Notes: generated from the letters alone by a model not told the origin. A stretch of 64,000 bases of DNA from Ilyobacter_A sp963675185 (GCA_963675185.2 CAXXOH010000003.1:558001-622000), one strand, 5' to 3'; shown: positions 35,041 through 44,137, numbered from the stretch's first letter. Numbers and translations are program-made.

Positions 35041-35748
35041 TCAAACTGACCTTTTCTCTACCTCTAACAAATGTCTGTAATACACAACTCCACCCTTATA
35101 TTCTAAAAGAATAGGATATACCTCAACCCCGCTGTCCATGGCTTCATAAAAAAGTTCCGCAAACTTTGGATCGGTCTCCCCCCTAGGCCTAAAAGTTTTT
35201 GAAGTCCTGAGTATTAAAAAATATACTGCAGCCCTGTCACCCTTATTTCTTATCTCCATAAGCTCCTTAAGGTGCCTTTGCCCCCTTGTGGTGGGGGCAT
35301 CAGGAAACATAGCCACGCCATTTTCCGACAGGGATACCCCCTTCACCTCTATCCAGATTTTTTTCCCACTCTTTTCCACAAGATAGTCTATCCTACTGTT
35401 ACCGTACTTTACCTCTGCTTTTATGGAATCCAGCTCTCCTAGAGGGTTTAAGTTCGGTTTTTTCAAAATCTCTTGCGAAATATATCTGTGGTACATGGAA
35501 TTTACCAGCACGTCCTCAGAGTCTGCATCTGCACTTATGACATCCCACTTAGTCTTTCTTTCTGTATTTTTTGCTTTTTTAAGCTTTATCCTGTTTCCAG
35601 GATACAAAAGTTCCTTCAGCCTTCCAGGGTCGTGTACATGCACCAACTCCGTTTCTCCAGACTCTAGCTCCACCTCCGCCAAGTACCTGTTCAGCCTTTT
35701 TAGGAAAATAGCCTCTGCATCTATCTGAATTTCATATAATTTTTCCAT
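35041..35748 (-). CDS. sfsA: SfsA family DNA-binding protein / nuclease-like
   Basis: 235 residues with the SfsA pattern: an N-terminal OB-like part (FLKRLNRYLAEVEL, HVHDPGRLKELLYPG) and a PD-(D/E)XK nuclease-like core (GNSRIDYLVEKSGKKIWIEVKGVSL, then FPDAPTTRGQRHLKELMEI). Known as sugar fermentation stimulation protein; the molecular activity is uncertain. It is preceded by the small hypothetical gene at 35774 and followed by the K+ channel gene. Confidence 0.93.
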   Translation of the reverse strand: MEKLYEIQIDAEAIFLKRLNRYLAEVELESGETELVHVHDPGRLKELLYPGNRIKLKKAKNTERKTKWDVISADADSEDVLVNSMYHRYISQEILKKPNLNPLGELDSIKAEVKYGNSRIDYLVEKSGKKIWIEVKGVSLSENGVAMFPDAPTTRGQRHLKELMEIRNKGDRAAVYFLILRTSKTFRPRGETDPKFAELFYEAMDSGVEVYPILLEYKGGVVYYRHLLEVEKRSV

Positions 35749-35773
35749 AACCCGTTTTCTCCCTCTGCTTTTT

Positions 35774-36091
35774 CTAATTGGCGTCTTTCCACTCTTTTTC
35801 GTGCTCTAGTTCCTCTATCATATCCCCTATCTCAACATCCTCTGGAAATATGAGCCTAAGGGCGTTTAAAATTTTCTCCTCTTCACCGGCTTTTTTCAAA
35901 AAATCCTCCATTTCGTATTCACACACAAAATCCTCTTCATCCGTCATTACTCGTTCAAGGTCCTCCCATTCATTTTTCAGGTGCTTTTTGTATCTGTCTT
36001 TTAATTTCATAAGCTCCGTTTTTTCCAGCTTCTCTTCTAAAAAAAGTTCTATATCATGCCAAGTTATATGACCCTTTCTGATTCTCCCCAT
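35774..36091 (-). CDS. Hypothetical acidic helical protein
   Basis: 105 residues, not recognised. It is very rich in E and K, predicted mostly helical, with segments such as IELFLEEKLEKTELMKLKDRY and FLKKAGEEEKILNALRLIF. It has no signal peptide, helix or Cys pattern. It lies between a small membrane protein gene and sfsA on the same strand with short gaps, so it is probably co-transcribed with them. Close spacing and normal local composition support a real gene. Confidence 0.6.
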   Translation of the reverse strand: MGRIRKGHITWHDIELFLEEKLEKTELMKLKDRYKKHLKNEWEDLERVMTDEEDFVCEYEMEDFLKKAGEEEKILNALRLIFPEDVEIGDMIEELEHEKEWKDAN

Positions 36092-36106
36092 GCTAAACTC
36101 ATCCCC

Positions 36107-36460
36107 CTACTTAAGAGGCTTGCCCTTATTTTTAAAAATCATAAAAAATAAAGCAAATATCAGCAGCAACGGCAACAAAAATAAGATTGCCCTGCCCAAA
36201 AAGAACAAACCTATAATAAAGAATATAAAGAACATAGATAAAAACAAACCTGAAAAAAGAAATAGTGTCATCAAGAATATCCCCATAAGTATCCCGGAAA
36301 TTATCACTGCAGCTCCCATAGCTTTTATCCCGCCTGATGTATACACTACCTCCCCACCGTTATGGTTGAATATAAAGGTGCTGCTATAACCCCTGTTTAA
36401 ATAAACTAATAAAAATACAGTGGCTATTACTATTAAAACTATCAAAATATTTCTTCTCAT
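36107..36460 (-). CDS. Hypothetical membrane protein
   Basis: About 117 residues. One N-terminal helix (ILIVLIVIATVFLLVYL) is followed by a polar loop with FIFNHNGGEVVYTSGG, then three or four very hydrophobic helices rich in F and L. It ends with a short basic tail KNKGKPLK. No known family is evident. The ATG at 36460 is preferred over TTG at 36490, though its GGAGG lies rather far upstream (13 bases). It forms a small cluster with the 35774 gene and sfsA. Confidence 0.6.
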   Translation of the reverse strand: MRRNILIVLIVIATVFLLVYLNRGYSSTFIFNHNGGEVVYTSGGIKAMGAAVIISGILMGIFLMTLFLFSGLFLSMFFIFFIIGLFFLGRAILFLLPLLLIFALFFMIFKNKGKPLK

Positions 36461-36508
36461 TAACTGATTTCCACCTCCAGCAATATTCAAAATGAATGCA
36501 TAAATTAA

Positions 36509-36553
36509 AAAGGGGCTATCTAGATATGCTATTTTTTCTAAATTACCCCTTTT
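36509..36553 (-). terminator. Possible terminator of recR
   Basis: The outer stem AAAAGGGG/CCCCTTTT encloses a long AT-rich inner part; T residues follow on the minus strand. The long loop lowers confidence. Confidence 0.4.
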
Positions 36554-36601
36554 ATAAATTTATAATCTTGTCTACACTTTTCCTCTTTTATACGAGCAAA
36601 T

Positions 36602-37198
36602 TTAATCTATTTCTTGCCTGGCCTCTAGGGACTTGGCTATGGTGGCTATATCAGCAAACTCTATATTGCCTCCAATCGGGATACCACTTGCTATTTTGCT
36701 TACCTTCACTCCAAAGGGCTTCAAAAGCTTTGCTAGATACATTGCAGTTGTCTCCCCCTCAAGATCAGGGTTTAAAGCTAGAATCACCTCTTTTATATCC
36801 TCGTTTGTTACCCTCTGCAAGAGAGACTTTATGTTCAACTTATCCGGACCTATGCCGTTTAGAGGATCTATCTTTCCATGTAACACGTGATAGAGGCCCT
36901 TGTAATTTCTAGCCTTTTCCAGTGATATTATATCCTTGCTGTCTTCTACAACGCATATAAGGCTCTTGTCCCTGAATTCGTCGCTGCAGATCTCGCACTC
37001 CTCTTTCTCACTCAAGTTCCCGCATACCTTGCACCTCTTAATTTTCTCCTTTACGTCCCTTACAGCCTGTATAAAACTCTCTATTTCAAAATCCCCCATC
37101 TCCATAACATGAAACGCAAGCCTTGCTGCAGTCTTCCTGCCTATACCTGGAAATTTATTAAATTCGTCTATCATTTTTTCAAGTGATTTCGTGGCCAT
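36602..37198 (-). CDS. recR: Recombination protein RecR
   Basis: 198 residues. It acts with RecF/RecO to load RecA at gaps. It has an N-terminal helix-hairpin-helix (FNKFPGIGRKTAARLAFHV), the four-Cys zinc motif (CKVCGNLSEKEECEIC), a TOPRIM domain (LICVVEDSKDI, ALNPDLEGETTAMYL) and the Walker B-like end (KIASGIPIGGNIEFADIATIAKSLEAR). It stands alone: dnaX, the usual neighbour, is not adjacent. Confidence 0.96.
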   Translation of the reverse strand: MATKSLEKMIDEFNKFPGIGRKTAARLAFHVMEMGDFEIESFIQAVRDVKEKIKRCKVCGNLSEKEECEICSDEFRDKSLICVVEDSKDIISLEKARNYKGLYHVLHGKIDPLNGIGPDKLNIKSLLQRVTNEDIKEVILALNPDLEGETTAMYLAKLLKPFGVKVSKIASGIPIGGNIEFADIATIAKSLEARQEID

Positions 37199-37300
37199 TT
37201 TATCCCTCCCGTAGATGCTATAGAAATATTTTAAACCATTTGCTGTTTTTTTTCAATACAAGTCGCAGTATAAATAGTTGTATATTTACCGAAACCCATT

Positions 37301-37327
37301 AAAAAATAGGACCTATGAGTGGCCCTA
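37301..37327 (-). terminator. Terminator of msrB
   Basis: The stem TAGGACC/GGCCCTA (one G-U pair in RNA) has a loop TATGAGT and is followed by six T on the minus strand. The msrB stop codon (37325-37327) forms the base of the stem. Confidence 0.78.
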
Positions 37328-37867
37328 CTCTTCAAACAATTTTTTATATTTGCCATAGCCTTCGACCTCAAGTTCTCGCACCGGTATAAACTTGAGTGCC
37401 GCTGAATTCATGCAGTATCTCAAACCTGTAGATGGTGGCCCATCCGGAAAAACATGGCCTAGGTGTGAATTACCTTTTTTACTTCTTACCTCCACTCTTT
37501 TTGAAAACAATGCCCAATCTTCCACATACACAAGGTTACTTGGTTCAAGGGGCCTGACGAAGCTAGGCCAGCCTGTCCCCGATTTATACTTATCTAAAGA
37601 GCTGAAAAGCGGCTCCCCTGAAACTATGTCCACATATATTCCCGCTTCCTTATTGTCCCAGTATTCATTTTTAAACGCTGCCTCTGTGCCGTTTTCTTGG
37701 GTTACCTTATATTGTAACGGAGTAAGCTTTTTCTTGAGTTCCTGTTTTACTTCTCTGCTATTACCCTCTTTGTTTTTCAATATCTCTTCGTTGAGCCATT
37801 TTGCCTCAGTTTTATTTGAAAAAATTAATCCGCTTAAAAAAATAAAAATGAGTATTTTAAATACCAT
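37325..37867 (-). CDS. msrB: Peptide-methionine (R)-S-oxide reductase, exported
   Basis: Repairs oxidised methionine. The first 22 or so residues (MVFKILIFIFLSGLIFS...) form a signal peptide or membrane anchor, placing the enzyme outside the cytoplasm. The MsrB domain has SGTGWPSFVRPL, VRSKKGNSHLGHVFPDGP and the catalytic Cys in RYCMNSAALKFIP. The zinc CxxC pairs of many MsrB proteins are missing (the first site reads DIVSGEPLFSS). ATG at 37867 follows GGAGGTGGAG; an upstream in-frame start at 37882 overlaps this site. Confidence 0.93.
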   Translation of the reverse strand: MVFKILIFIFLSGLIFSNKTEAKWLNEEILKNKEGNSREVKQELKKKLTPLQYKVTQENGTEAAFKNEYWDNKEAGIYVDIVSGEPLFSSLDKYKSGTGWPSFVRPLEPSNLVYVEDWALFSKRVEVRSKKGNSHLGHVFPDGPPSTGLRYCMNSAALKFIPVRELEVEGYGKYKKLFEE

Positions 37868-37976
37868 CTTCTCCACCTCCACACACCTTCTTAAGTTATT
37901 TTATTCCAATCCCCAAACTAGAATCCATTAACTTTTTTTAATAAATAGCCAAAAGCCCTGCTTGTTCTAGCCTTAA

Positions 37977-38120
37977 TAAAACTATTGAATTTATTTAAAA
38001 TCCACAATAGACTTCATTCGTTCCAGTCGCGAATTAATTCTAGTACAAAATATTAGAGAAAAATATACTGAGCACAGAAATTCTTGATAAAAAATAAAAA
38101 TATGGAATTCAGAAATTTAA
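37977..38120. repeat. Probable relic of the inverted-repeat element
   Basis: The left end at 37977-37994 matches the 18-base terminal repeat at 15 of 18 positions. The right end at 38102-38120 gives, in reverse complement, TTAAATTTCTGAATTCCAT, close to the same motif. The interior is shorter and mostly unlike the long copies, apart from GCACAGAAA. It sits in the 308-base gap between msrB and the DUF3047 gene, where nothing else is seen but a promoter. Confidence 0.4.
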
Positions 38121-38128
38121 AAATCACT

Positions 38129-38155
38129 TTGAACTACCCATTAAAATCGTATAAT
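38129..38155 (+). promoter_or_regulatory. Possible promoter of the DUF3047 gene
   Basis: A perfect TATAAT (38150-38155) lies 15 bases after TTGAAC, a short spacer. A very short leader before the AGGAGGGG site follows. Confidence 0.4.
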
Positions 38156-38175
38156 TTAATATAGGAGGGGATTTT

Positions 38176-38862
38176 ATGAGTAAACTTATCTTTATTTTAT
38201 TGACTTTCTTTTGTGAGTTTTTGTGGGCCGAGACGGCTCTGTATGAAGATTTTTTTACTCTAAACAATTGGAGACCACTAAAATTCAGAAATATATCTGC
38301 CCTGTCAAGCTATGAAATCGTAGACGGTGGAGTACTCAGGGCTAGCAGCCGTGGAAGTGCCTCAGCGATAATTTACAGGAAAAACTTTGATGTTTACAAC
38401 TCCCCTGTGGTTGAGTGGAGGTGGATGGTGGAAAATATCTACGATAAAGGTGATGCCGTATCTAAATCTGGGGAAGATTTCCCCATGAGAGTCTATATAA
38501 TATTTGAGTATTCACCAGAAAAAAGCACGGTATTGAAAAAACTCAAATACAACTTTATTAAAAAAATCTACGGAGAATACCCTCCACACAGCGCTTTAAA
38601 CTATGTTTGGGCCAGTAAACTCCAAACTGGCAAAATTATCACAAGTCCCTATTCGGATTCTTCAAAAACCTTTGCGTTGGAGAGTGGGAAGGATAAAATT
38701 GGGGTATGGGTTACAGAGAAGAGGAATATCATAGAAGACTATAAGTCTGCCTTTGGAGAATCTCCTCCAAATAATGCCAGCATAGCTATAATGAGTGACT
38801 CCGACAATACTATGGAACAAGCCACCGCTTACATAGATTATATTAAAATATCCGATGAATGA
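38176..38862 (+). CDS. Exported DUF3047 family protein
   Basis: 228 residues with a signal peptide (MSKLIFILLTFFCEFLWAETA). Conserved features include DGGVLRASSRGSASAIIYRKNFD, VVEWRWMVEN, DFPMRVYIIFEY, LNYVWASKL and IAIMSDSDNTMEQATAYIDYI. These match the DUF3047 group, thought to have a jelly-roll, carbohydrate-binding-like fold; its function is unknown. AGGAGGGG precedes the ATG. It is a single gene transcribed toward ptsI, with a shared terminator between. Confidence 0.82.
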   Translation: MSKLIFILLTFFCEFLWAETALYEDFFTLNNWRPLKFRNISALSSYEIVDGGVLRASSRGSASAIIYRKNFDVYNSPVVEWRWMVENIYDKGDAVSKSGEDFPMRVYIIFEYSPEKSTVLKKLKYNFIKKIYGEYPPHSALNYVWASKLQTGKIITSPYSDSSKTFALESGKDKIGVWVTEKRNIIEDYKSAFGESPPNNASIAIMSDSDNTMEQATAYIDYIKISDE

Positions 38863-38967
38863 ATCCGTTAAAAAATATTATTAATGTCAGTATACACATA
38901 CTAGTCAGTATATGTACTGCTACTGAATTAAGTATAATAGTTATTCATGAATTTCTGTACACAAAAA

Positions 38968-39003
38968 AATTTTTTTGGGGGGGAATCCCCCAAAAAAAAA
39001 TTC
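38968..39003. terminator. Shared terminator between the DUF3047 gene and ptsI
   Basis: A G7/C5 stem around AAT is flanked by T on one side and A on the other, so each strand produces a GC stem followed by U. It lies between convergent genes. Confidence 0.8.
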
Positions 39004-39010
39004 TTTAAGA

Positions 39011-40729
39011 TCATTTCGATTCCAAAAACTTATTTACCTCCTCTTTTATCTCATCTGCCGTTTCCATTTTCAAAACCCGCTCGACTAGCTTCTCACATTT
39101 TCCTTTATCCAACCTCAATATATTGTTTTTTATTTTTGGTATCAAAATAGGTGACATTGAAAATGATTCCAGCCCCATGCCGAGCAGTAAGGCCGTAGCC
39201 TTTTCATCTCCGGAAAGCTCTCCGCACATAGAAATCATTATTTTTTGTTTTTTGGCCTCTTTTATAACTGTATTTATGGCCTCTAATACGGCAGGATTAT
39301 ACGGATCGTATAAGTCGAATATGTATTCATTCCCTCTGTCTACAGCCAATATATATTGTGTCAGGTCATTTGTCCCTATTGAAAAAAACTCTACCTCTCT
39401 GGCGAAATTTTTAGCCCGCATTACAACAGCAGGCGTTTCAACCAATATGCCCACATTTATATACTCATCAAATGGGACCCCTTCCTGCCTTAATTCGCCC
39501 TTACACTCCTCGATTACCTTTTTTGCCTTTCTAACCTCATCCATTGAGATTACCATAGGAAACATTATAAGTACGTTCCCATAGTTTGAAGCTCTTAAGA
39601 TTGCTCGAACCTGTGTTTTAAAGGTCTTCAAATCTTTTAGAAATATCCTAAGGGCCCTCATCCCTAAAAACGGGTTCTCCTCCTTTGGAAACTCCATGTA
39701 TTCAGGAAATTTGTCTCCGCCTATGTCCAGGGTCCTTATTATTACCGGCTTTCCTTCCATCCTCTCTACGACTTTTTTATATGAATTGTACTGCTCCTCT
39801 TCACTTGGAAAGTACTTTGAATTCATGAATAAAAACTCAGTTCTATACAAACCTATGCCGTCCGCACCATATTTTAACACCAGCTCAATATCATCTGTAC
39901 TTTCTATATTTGCTAGTATTCTGACTTCAAATTTATCTTTCGATATCGCTTTTTTTCCCTTTAGTTTATCGAGATTCTCCTGTTCTTTTTTGTATTTTTC
40001 AATCTTTAAACTATACTTCTTAAGTTCCGACTCATCCGGATCAACTATAACTTTTCCCTCAACGGCATCAAGTATCAAGGTCTCTCCATTTTTCACTTCA
40101 TCTTTTAGCTCTATTCCCACTATAAATGGTATCCCCAAAGATCTTGCCATTATAGAAGCGTGGCTCATTTTCCCACCATTAAAGCTGACAAATCCGTCTA
40201 CTTTTTTTAAATCCATTTTAAGAATATCGGAAGGGTCTATGCTATCGCTGACTATTATCGTCCTATTTCGAAGCTCTGGTGTATCCTCTGCCTCTATTTC
40301 CAATATATTATTTATCCACCTCTTGCCTATATCTTTAAGGTCTGCTGCCCTTTCTTTGAAAAATTCATCCTCTATTTGTGACAGCAGGTTGCAGTTTTCC
40401 TCAATGACGCATTTCAAGGCGTATTCGGCAGAAACCATATCCTTGTCTATATATGAGTGTATTTGATTCAATATATACTCATCTTCTAATAAGGTAACAT
40501 GGCTGTCAAATATCGCAGCCTCATCCTCCCCCATTATCTCAAGAGTTTTCTCTTTGAATTTTAAGAGTTGTTTTTTTGTCTTCTTCTGGGCATTTATGAG
40601 CCTTTCTTTTTCAGTATCCTTGCCGAGCATACTGTTCTTATTTATAGAGATCTCTTTTTTTTCATATATATGAACTTTGGATATAGCCAAGCCTACAGAG
40701 GTCACCATTCCCTTGAACACTTTCCCCAT
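39011..40729 (-). CDS. ptsI: PTS enzyme I (PEP-protein phosphotransferase)
   Basis: First enzyme of the sugar phosphotransferase system; moves phosphate from PEP to HPr. 572 residues from the ATG at 40729 (after GGAGGT) to the stop. It begins MGKVFKGMVTSVGLAISKV. The phospho-His motif is FNGGKMSHASIMARSLGIPF. PEP-binding regions include ADGIGLYRTEFLFM, FFSIGTNDLTQYILAVDRGN and catalytic Cys in MISMCGELSGD. An HPr gene is not adjacent, unlike the usual ptsHI pair. The frame is open to 40810 but without a binding site there. Confidence 0.96.
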   Translation of the reverse strand: MGKVFKGMVTSVGLAISKVHIYEKKEISINKNSMLGKDTEKERLINAQKKTKKQLLKFKEKTLEIMGEDEAAIFDSHVTLLEDEYILNQIHSYIDKDMVSAEYALKCVIEENCNLLSQIEDEFFKERAADLKDIGKRWINNILEIEAEDTPELRNRTIIVSDSIDPSDILKMDLKKVDGFVSFNGGKMSHASIMARSLGIPFIVGIELKDEVKNGETLILDAVEGKVIVDPDESELKKYSLKIEKYKKEQENLDKLKGKKAISKDKFEVRILANIESTDDIELVLKYGADGIGLYRTEFLFMNSKYFPSEEEQYNSYKKVVERMEGKPVIIRTLDIGGDKFPEYMEFPKEENPFLGMRALRIFLKDLKTFKTQVRAILRASNYGNVLIMFPMVISMDEVRKAKKVIEECKGELRQEGVPFDEYINVGILVETPAVVMRAKNFAREVEFFSIGTNDLTQYILAVDRGNEYIFDLYDPYNPAVLEAINTVIKEAKKQKIMISMCGELSGDEKATALLLGMGLESFSMSPILIPKIKNNILRLDKGKCEKLVERVLKMETADEIKEEVNKFLESK

Positions 40730-40808
40730 ATGTACATACCTCCAGCCTAAAAATAATTTTAAAAAATAGAAGATACTTGTGTACCTTCTATTTTTTATTA
40801 TATAACTC

Positions 40809-41154
40809 AAGTTGCTACTTAATTAAATAAGCAATTAATTACTGACCCTTATTAGCTTCACAGAGATTTAAAACATGAGGTGCACAGAGAAAACCTTTTA
40901 CAATTAAAGATATTTTTTGTCACGAATCTTCACGGATCACACGAATCGATTAAAATCTCTAGGCTATGCTTTATTTGCATATCTTTGTTTATTTTTTCTC
41001 TGCGAAACTCTTTATTCTCCTCTGTATCACTCTATGACCTAAATATCTTTTATTAGTGCCAATTCGTGCGATTCGTGACTAAAAAAATGTTTTTCATTAT
41101 CGACTTTAAATCAATTCAATACTTTAAATAAAGTTTAGATACAGGTAGCAACTT
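40809..41154. repeat. Non-coding repeat with terminal inverted repeats, long copy 3
   Basis: Outer ends AAGTTGCTAC (40809-40818) and its exact reverse complement (41145-41154) bound about 346 bases. Inside, the 18-base inner repeat is well kept on the right (41110-41127) and partly lost on the left (about 40835-40845). The interior follows copies 1 and 2 closely. It lies in the 508-base gap between ptsI and ppdK; the remainder of that gap shows no gene. Confidence 0.85.
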
Positions 41155-41237
41155 AGGTCATATCTTGAAACTTTTTAAAGCATTCTGCTGCCTCTCCTTT
41201 CTACGAGTTTAATCTTCAAACCAAATACATGAAAATT

Positions 41238-43943
41238 CTATCCCTTAGCTGCTTTAGCAGCCGCTACTCTAGCTATCGGCAACCTATAAGGCGAACAGCT
41301 CACATAATCAAAGCCTATGTTACTCACAAACTCTATAGATGATGGTTCCCCGCCATGTTCTCCGCATATTCCTATCTCTATTTCCTGATTGATGCCCTTT
41401 GCTTTCTCAAATGCAATTTTCATAAGTTGTCCAACTCCATCCCTGTCCAATACCTGAAACGGATCGTTTTTTAGTATTTTCTTTTCTAGGTATATAGGTA
41501 AAAACTTATTGGCATCGTCACGAGAATACCCGAAAGTCATCTGAGTGAGATCGTTTGTCCCAAATGAAAAAAATTCAGCATGTTTTGCTATCTCGTCAGC
41601 GGTTAATGCTGCTCTAGGTATCTCTATCATTGTACCTATTTTGTACTTTACCCTCACACCCATTTGATCAAATACGTTTTTAATAGTTTTCTCTATGTAG
41701 AATTTTTGCATTTTCAGTTCCTCTAGAGTCCCAACCAATGGAACCATTATTTCAGGAAAAACATCTATCCCCTTATTTTGGACATTTATTGCGGCCTCCA
41801 TTATGGCTTTTGTCTGCATTATGGTGATTTCTGGATAAGTGTTTCCTAGCCTGCACCCCCTATGCCCCAGCATAGGATTTAGTTCTTTCAAGTGCTCTAC
41901 AGTCTCCCTCACTTTGCTTGCCTTCACGTGAAGCTCTAAAGCCAGCTCCTCCTGCTTTTCCTTTGTATGAGGTAGAAATTCGTGCAGAGGTGGATCCAAA
42001 AGTCTTATGGTAACCGGGAGCCCCTTCATCACCTCAAATATCTCTTCAAAATCCTTTCTCTGTAATGGAAGTAATTTTGCCAAGGCTTTTTCCCTTCCTT
42101 TTTCATCCGATGCCAATATCATTTCCCTCATAGGTTTTATTTTATCTGGTTCGAAAAACATGTGTTCGGTTCTGCAGAGTCCTATACCTTTAGCCCCAAA
42201 CTTAAGTGCTAAAGCTGCATCCACAGGAGTATCTGCATTTGCCCTCACTTCAACACGGGCAATTTTATCTGCAAGTTTTAAAACCCTTTCGAAATCTCCA
42301 CCAATTTGCGGTTCAGTTGTCTCTAGTTTCCCTTCATACACCTCTCCGGTCCTACCATTTAGTGAGACCCACTCACCTTCTTTAAAAACCCTTCCGTCTA
42401 CTTCAAATATCCTTTTCTTATAATCTACTCTTATCTCACCTGCTCCCGCCACGCAGCATTTACCCATTCCTCTTGCCACAACCGCAGCATGGGATGTCAT
42501 ACCGCCACGCACAGTTAAGAATCCATTTGCAAGTGTCATACCCTTTATGTCTTCAGGAGAGGTTTCCAGTCTCACCAATATCGCCTCATCGTATTTTTCC
42601 ACCTCGTCTGCAAAAAATACTACGCGCCCCATTGCTGCGCCCGGTGCTGCTGGTAATCCCTTGGTGATAACCTTCGCCTTTTTCAAGGAATCATCAGAAA
42701 ATACTGGATGCAGCAGTTCCTCTATTTTGTTTATATCTATCCTGTCAAGGACTGTCATCTCGTCTATTATTCCCTCATCTAGAAGGTCCACTGCTATTTT
42801 TATCATTGCTTGGCCTGTCCTCTTTCCTGTCCTTGTCTGTAGCAGCCATAGTTTGCCTTCTTGTACTGTAAATTCAAGATCCTGCATATCTTTATAGTGT
42901 TGCTCCAGCTTTTCCTGGACTTCGTAAAGTTCTTTATAAACTTCTGGCATTAACTCTTCTAAAGAAGGGTGTTTCTTTATCCTCTCACCCTCTACTATAT
43001 TGTTCCTCTTAGCCCACTCTATGGAATCTTCCTGTGTTATCTCCTGCGGGGTTCTTATACCTGCTACCACGTCTTCCCCCTGGGCATTTACCAAAAATTC
43101 TCCGTTAAACTTATTTTCACCAGTGGCGGCATTTCTTGTAAATGCTACACCGGTTGCAGAATTTTCACCCATGTTTCCAAAAACCATGGCCTGAACGTTT
43201 ACAGCTGTCCCCCACCAATCCGGTATTTTTTCAAGCTTTCTGTATATTATAGCCCTTTCGTTCATCCAACTGTCAAACACGGCAGCTATGGCTTCCCATA
43301 ACTGTTCCCACGGATCCTGTGGAAACTCTTTCCCGGTTGCCTTCTTTATGAGAACTTTGAATTTTTTTACCAGGACTTTTAAATCCTCTACCTTGAACTC
43401 TATATCATTTTTTATCGCCAAAGCCTCTTTCATGTCCTCTATTATTTTTTCGAAAGGATTCCCGTCATCCTTTGACTCTGGCTTCATGCCAAGCACTACA
43501 TCCCCGTACATCTGCAAAAATCTTCTATAGGAATCCCATACAAACCTTTCGTTCCCGGTCTTTTCCACAAGCCCCTTAACTATGTCATCGTTTATTCCCA
43601 GGTTTAATACTGTATCCATCATACCTGGCATAGATTTCCTGGCGCCGGATCTCACTGAAAAAAGCAGAGGGTTTTCTGTGTTTCCAAATTCCATTCCCAC
43701 TATTTTTTCAACGAATTCAACAGAATTTTTTATTGTTTTCTCCAGGATTTTTTTTACTTCATCTTTACCTTTTTCGTTATATATAGTACAGATCTCGGTG
43801 CTTATAGTAAAACCTGGCGGCACTGGTATCCCTATCCTTGCCATTTCAGCCAAGTTTGCACCCTTTCCGCCTAAAAGTTCTTTCATAGTGGCGTCTCCAT
43901 CTGATTTGTTTGCTCCGAATAGATAGACATATTTTTTATCCAT
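41238..43943 (-). CDS. ppdK: Pyruvate phosphate dikinase
   Basis: Interconverts pyruvate, ATP and phosphate with PEP, AMP and PPi. About 901 residues. It has an N-terminal ATP-grasp domain (LLGGKGANLAEMARIG, SVRSGARKSMPGMMDTVLNLG), the phospho-His swivel domain (LTVRGGMTSHAAVVARGMGKCCVAG) and the C-terminal PEP domain (GIGLCRTEHMFF, FFSFGTNDLTQMTFGYSRDD, catalytic Cys in IGICGEHGGEP). ATG at 43943 is preferred, 9 bases after AAGGGG. With pyk it gives the cell both directions at the PEP-pyruvate node, and the PPi-linked route saves ATP in anaerobes. Confidence 0.96.
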   Translation of the reverse strand: MDKKYVYLFGANKSDGDATMKELLGGKGANLAEMARIGIPVPPGFTISTEICTIYNEKGKDEVKKILEKTIKNSVEFVEKIVGMEFGNTENPLLFSVRSGARKSMPGMMDTVLNLGINDDIVKGLVEKTGNERFVWDSYRRFLQMYGDVVLGMKPESKDDGNPFEKIIEDMKEALAIKNDIEFKVEDLKVLVKKFKVLIKKATGKEFPQDPWEQLWEAIAAVFDSWMNERAIIYRKLEKIPDWWGTAVNVQAMVFGNMGENSATGVAFTRNAATGENKFNGEFLVNAQGEDVVAGIRTPQEITQEDSIEWAKRNNIVEGERIKKHPSLEELMPEVYKELYEVQEKLEQHYKDMQDLEFTVQEGKLWLLQTRTGKRTGQAMIKIAVDLLDEGIIDEMTVLDRIDINKIEELLHPVFSDDSLKKAKVITKGLPAAPGAAMGRVVFFADEVEKYDEAILVRLETSPEDIKGMTLANGFLTVRGGMTSHAAVVARGMGKCCVAGAGEIRVDYKKRIFEVDGRVFKEGEWVSLNGRTGEVYEGKLETTEPQIGGDFERVLKLADKIARVEVRANADTPVDAALALKFGAKGIGLCRTEHMFFEPDKIKPMREMILASDEKGREKALAKLLPLQRKDFEEIFEVMKGLPVTIRLLDPPLHEFLPHTKEKQEELALELHVKASKVRETVEHLKELNPMLGHRGCRLGNTYPEITIMQTKAIMEAAINVQNKGIDVFPEIMVPLVGTLEELKMQKFYIEKTIKNVFDQMGVRVKYKIGTMIEIPRAALTADEIAKHAEFFSFGTNDLTQMTFGYSRDDANKFLPIYLEKKILKNDPFQVLDRDGVGQLMKIAFEKAKGINQEIEIGICGEHGGEPSSIEFVSNIGFDYVSCSPYRLPIARVAAAKAAKG

Positions 43944-44082
43944 ATTTTTCATCCCCTTAAAAATATTTCTTTTCAAAGTCTATTTATTAATAATTTACAT
44001 AGTTTTGAATATTTTCCTTTTAATAATTTCTATCAGTACAGTTTAAATGTAACTAATTTTTTTAACTATGATCTTAAAGGAA

Positions 44083-44102
44083 TTACTCTAAATATAGAGT
44101 AA
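44083..44102. promoter_or_regulatory. Palindromic candidate operator
   Basis: TTACTCTA-AATA-TAGAGTAA is a perfect 8+8 palindrome with a 4-base centre. It lies between the divergent ppdK and small membrane protein genes, about 35 bases before the latter. It lacks a T-run typical of a terminator. Confidence 0.4.
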
Positions 44103-44137
44103 AATATTTATAAGGTGAATTTAAGAAGGTGAAGATT

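Noticed and set aside
38976..38992. G7/C5 tracts as a phase-variation switch
   Set aside because: They lie between two convergent genes, form a terminator stem and are not in a promoter or coding region.
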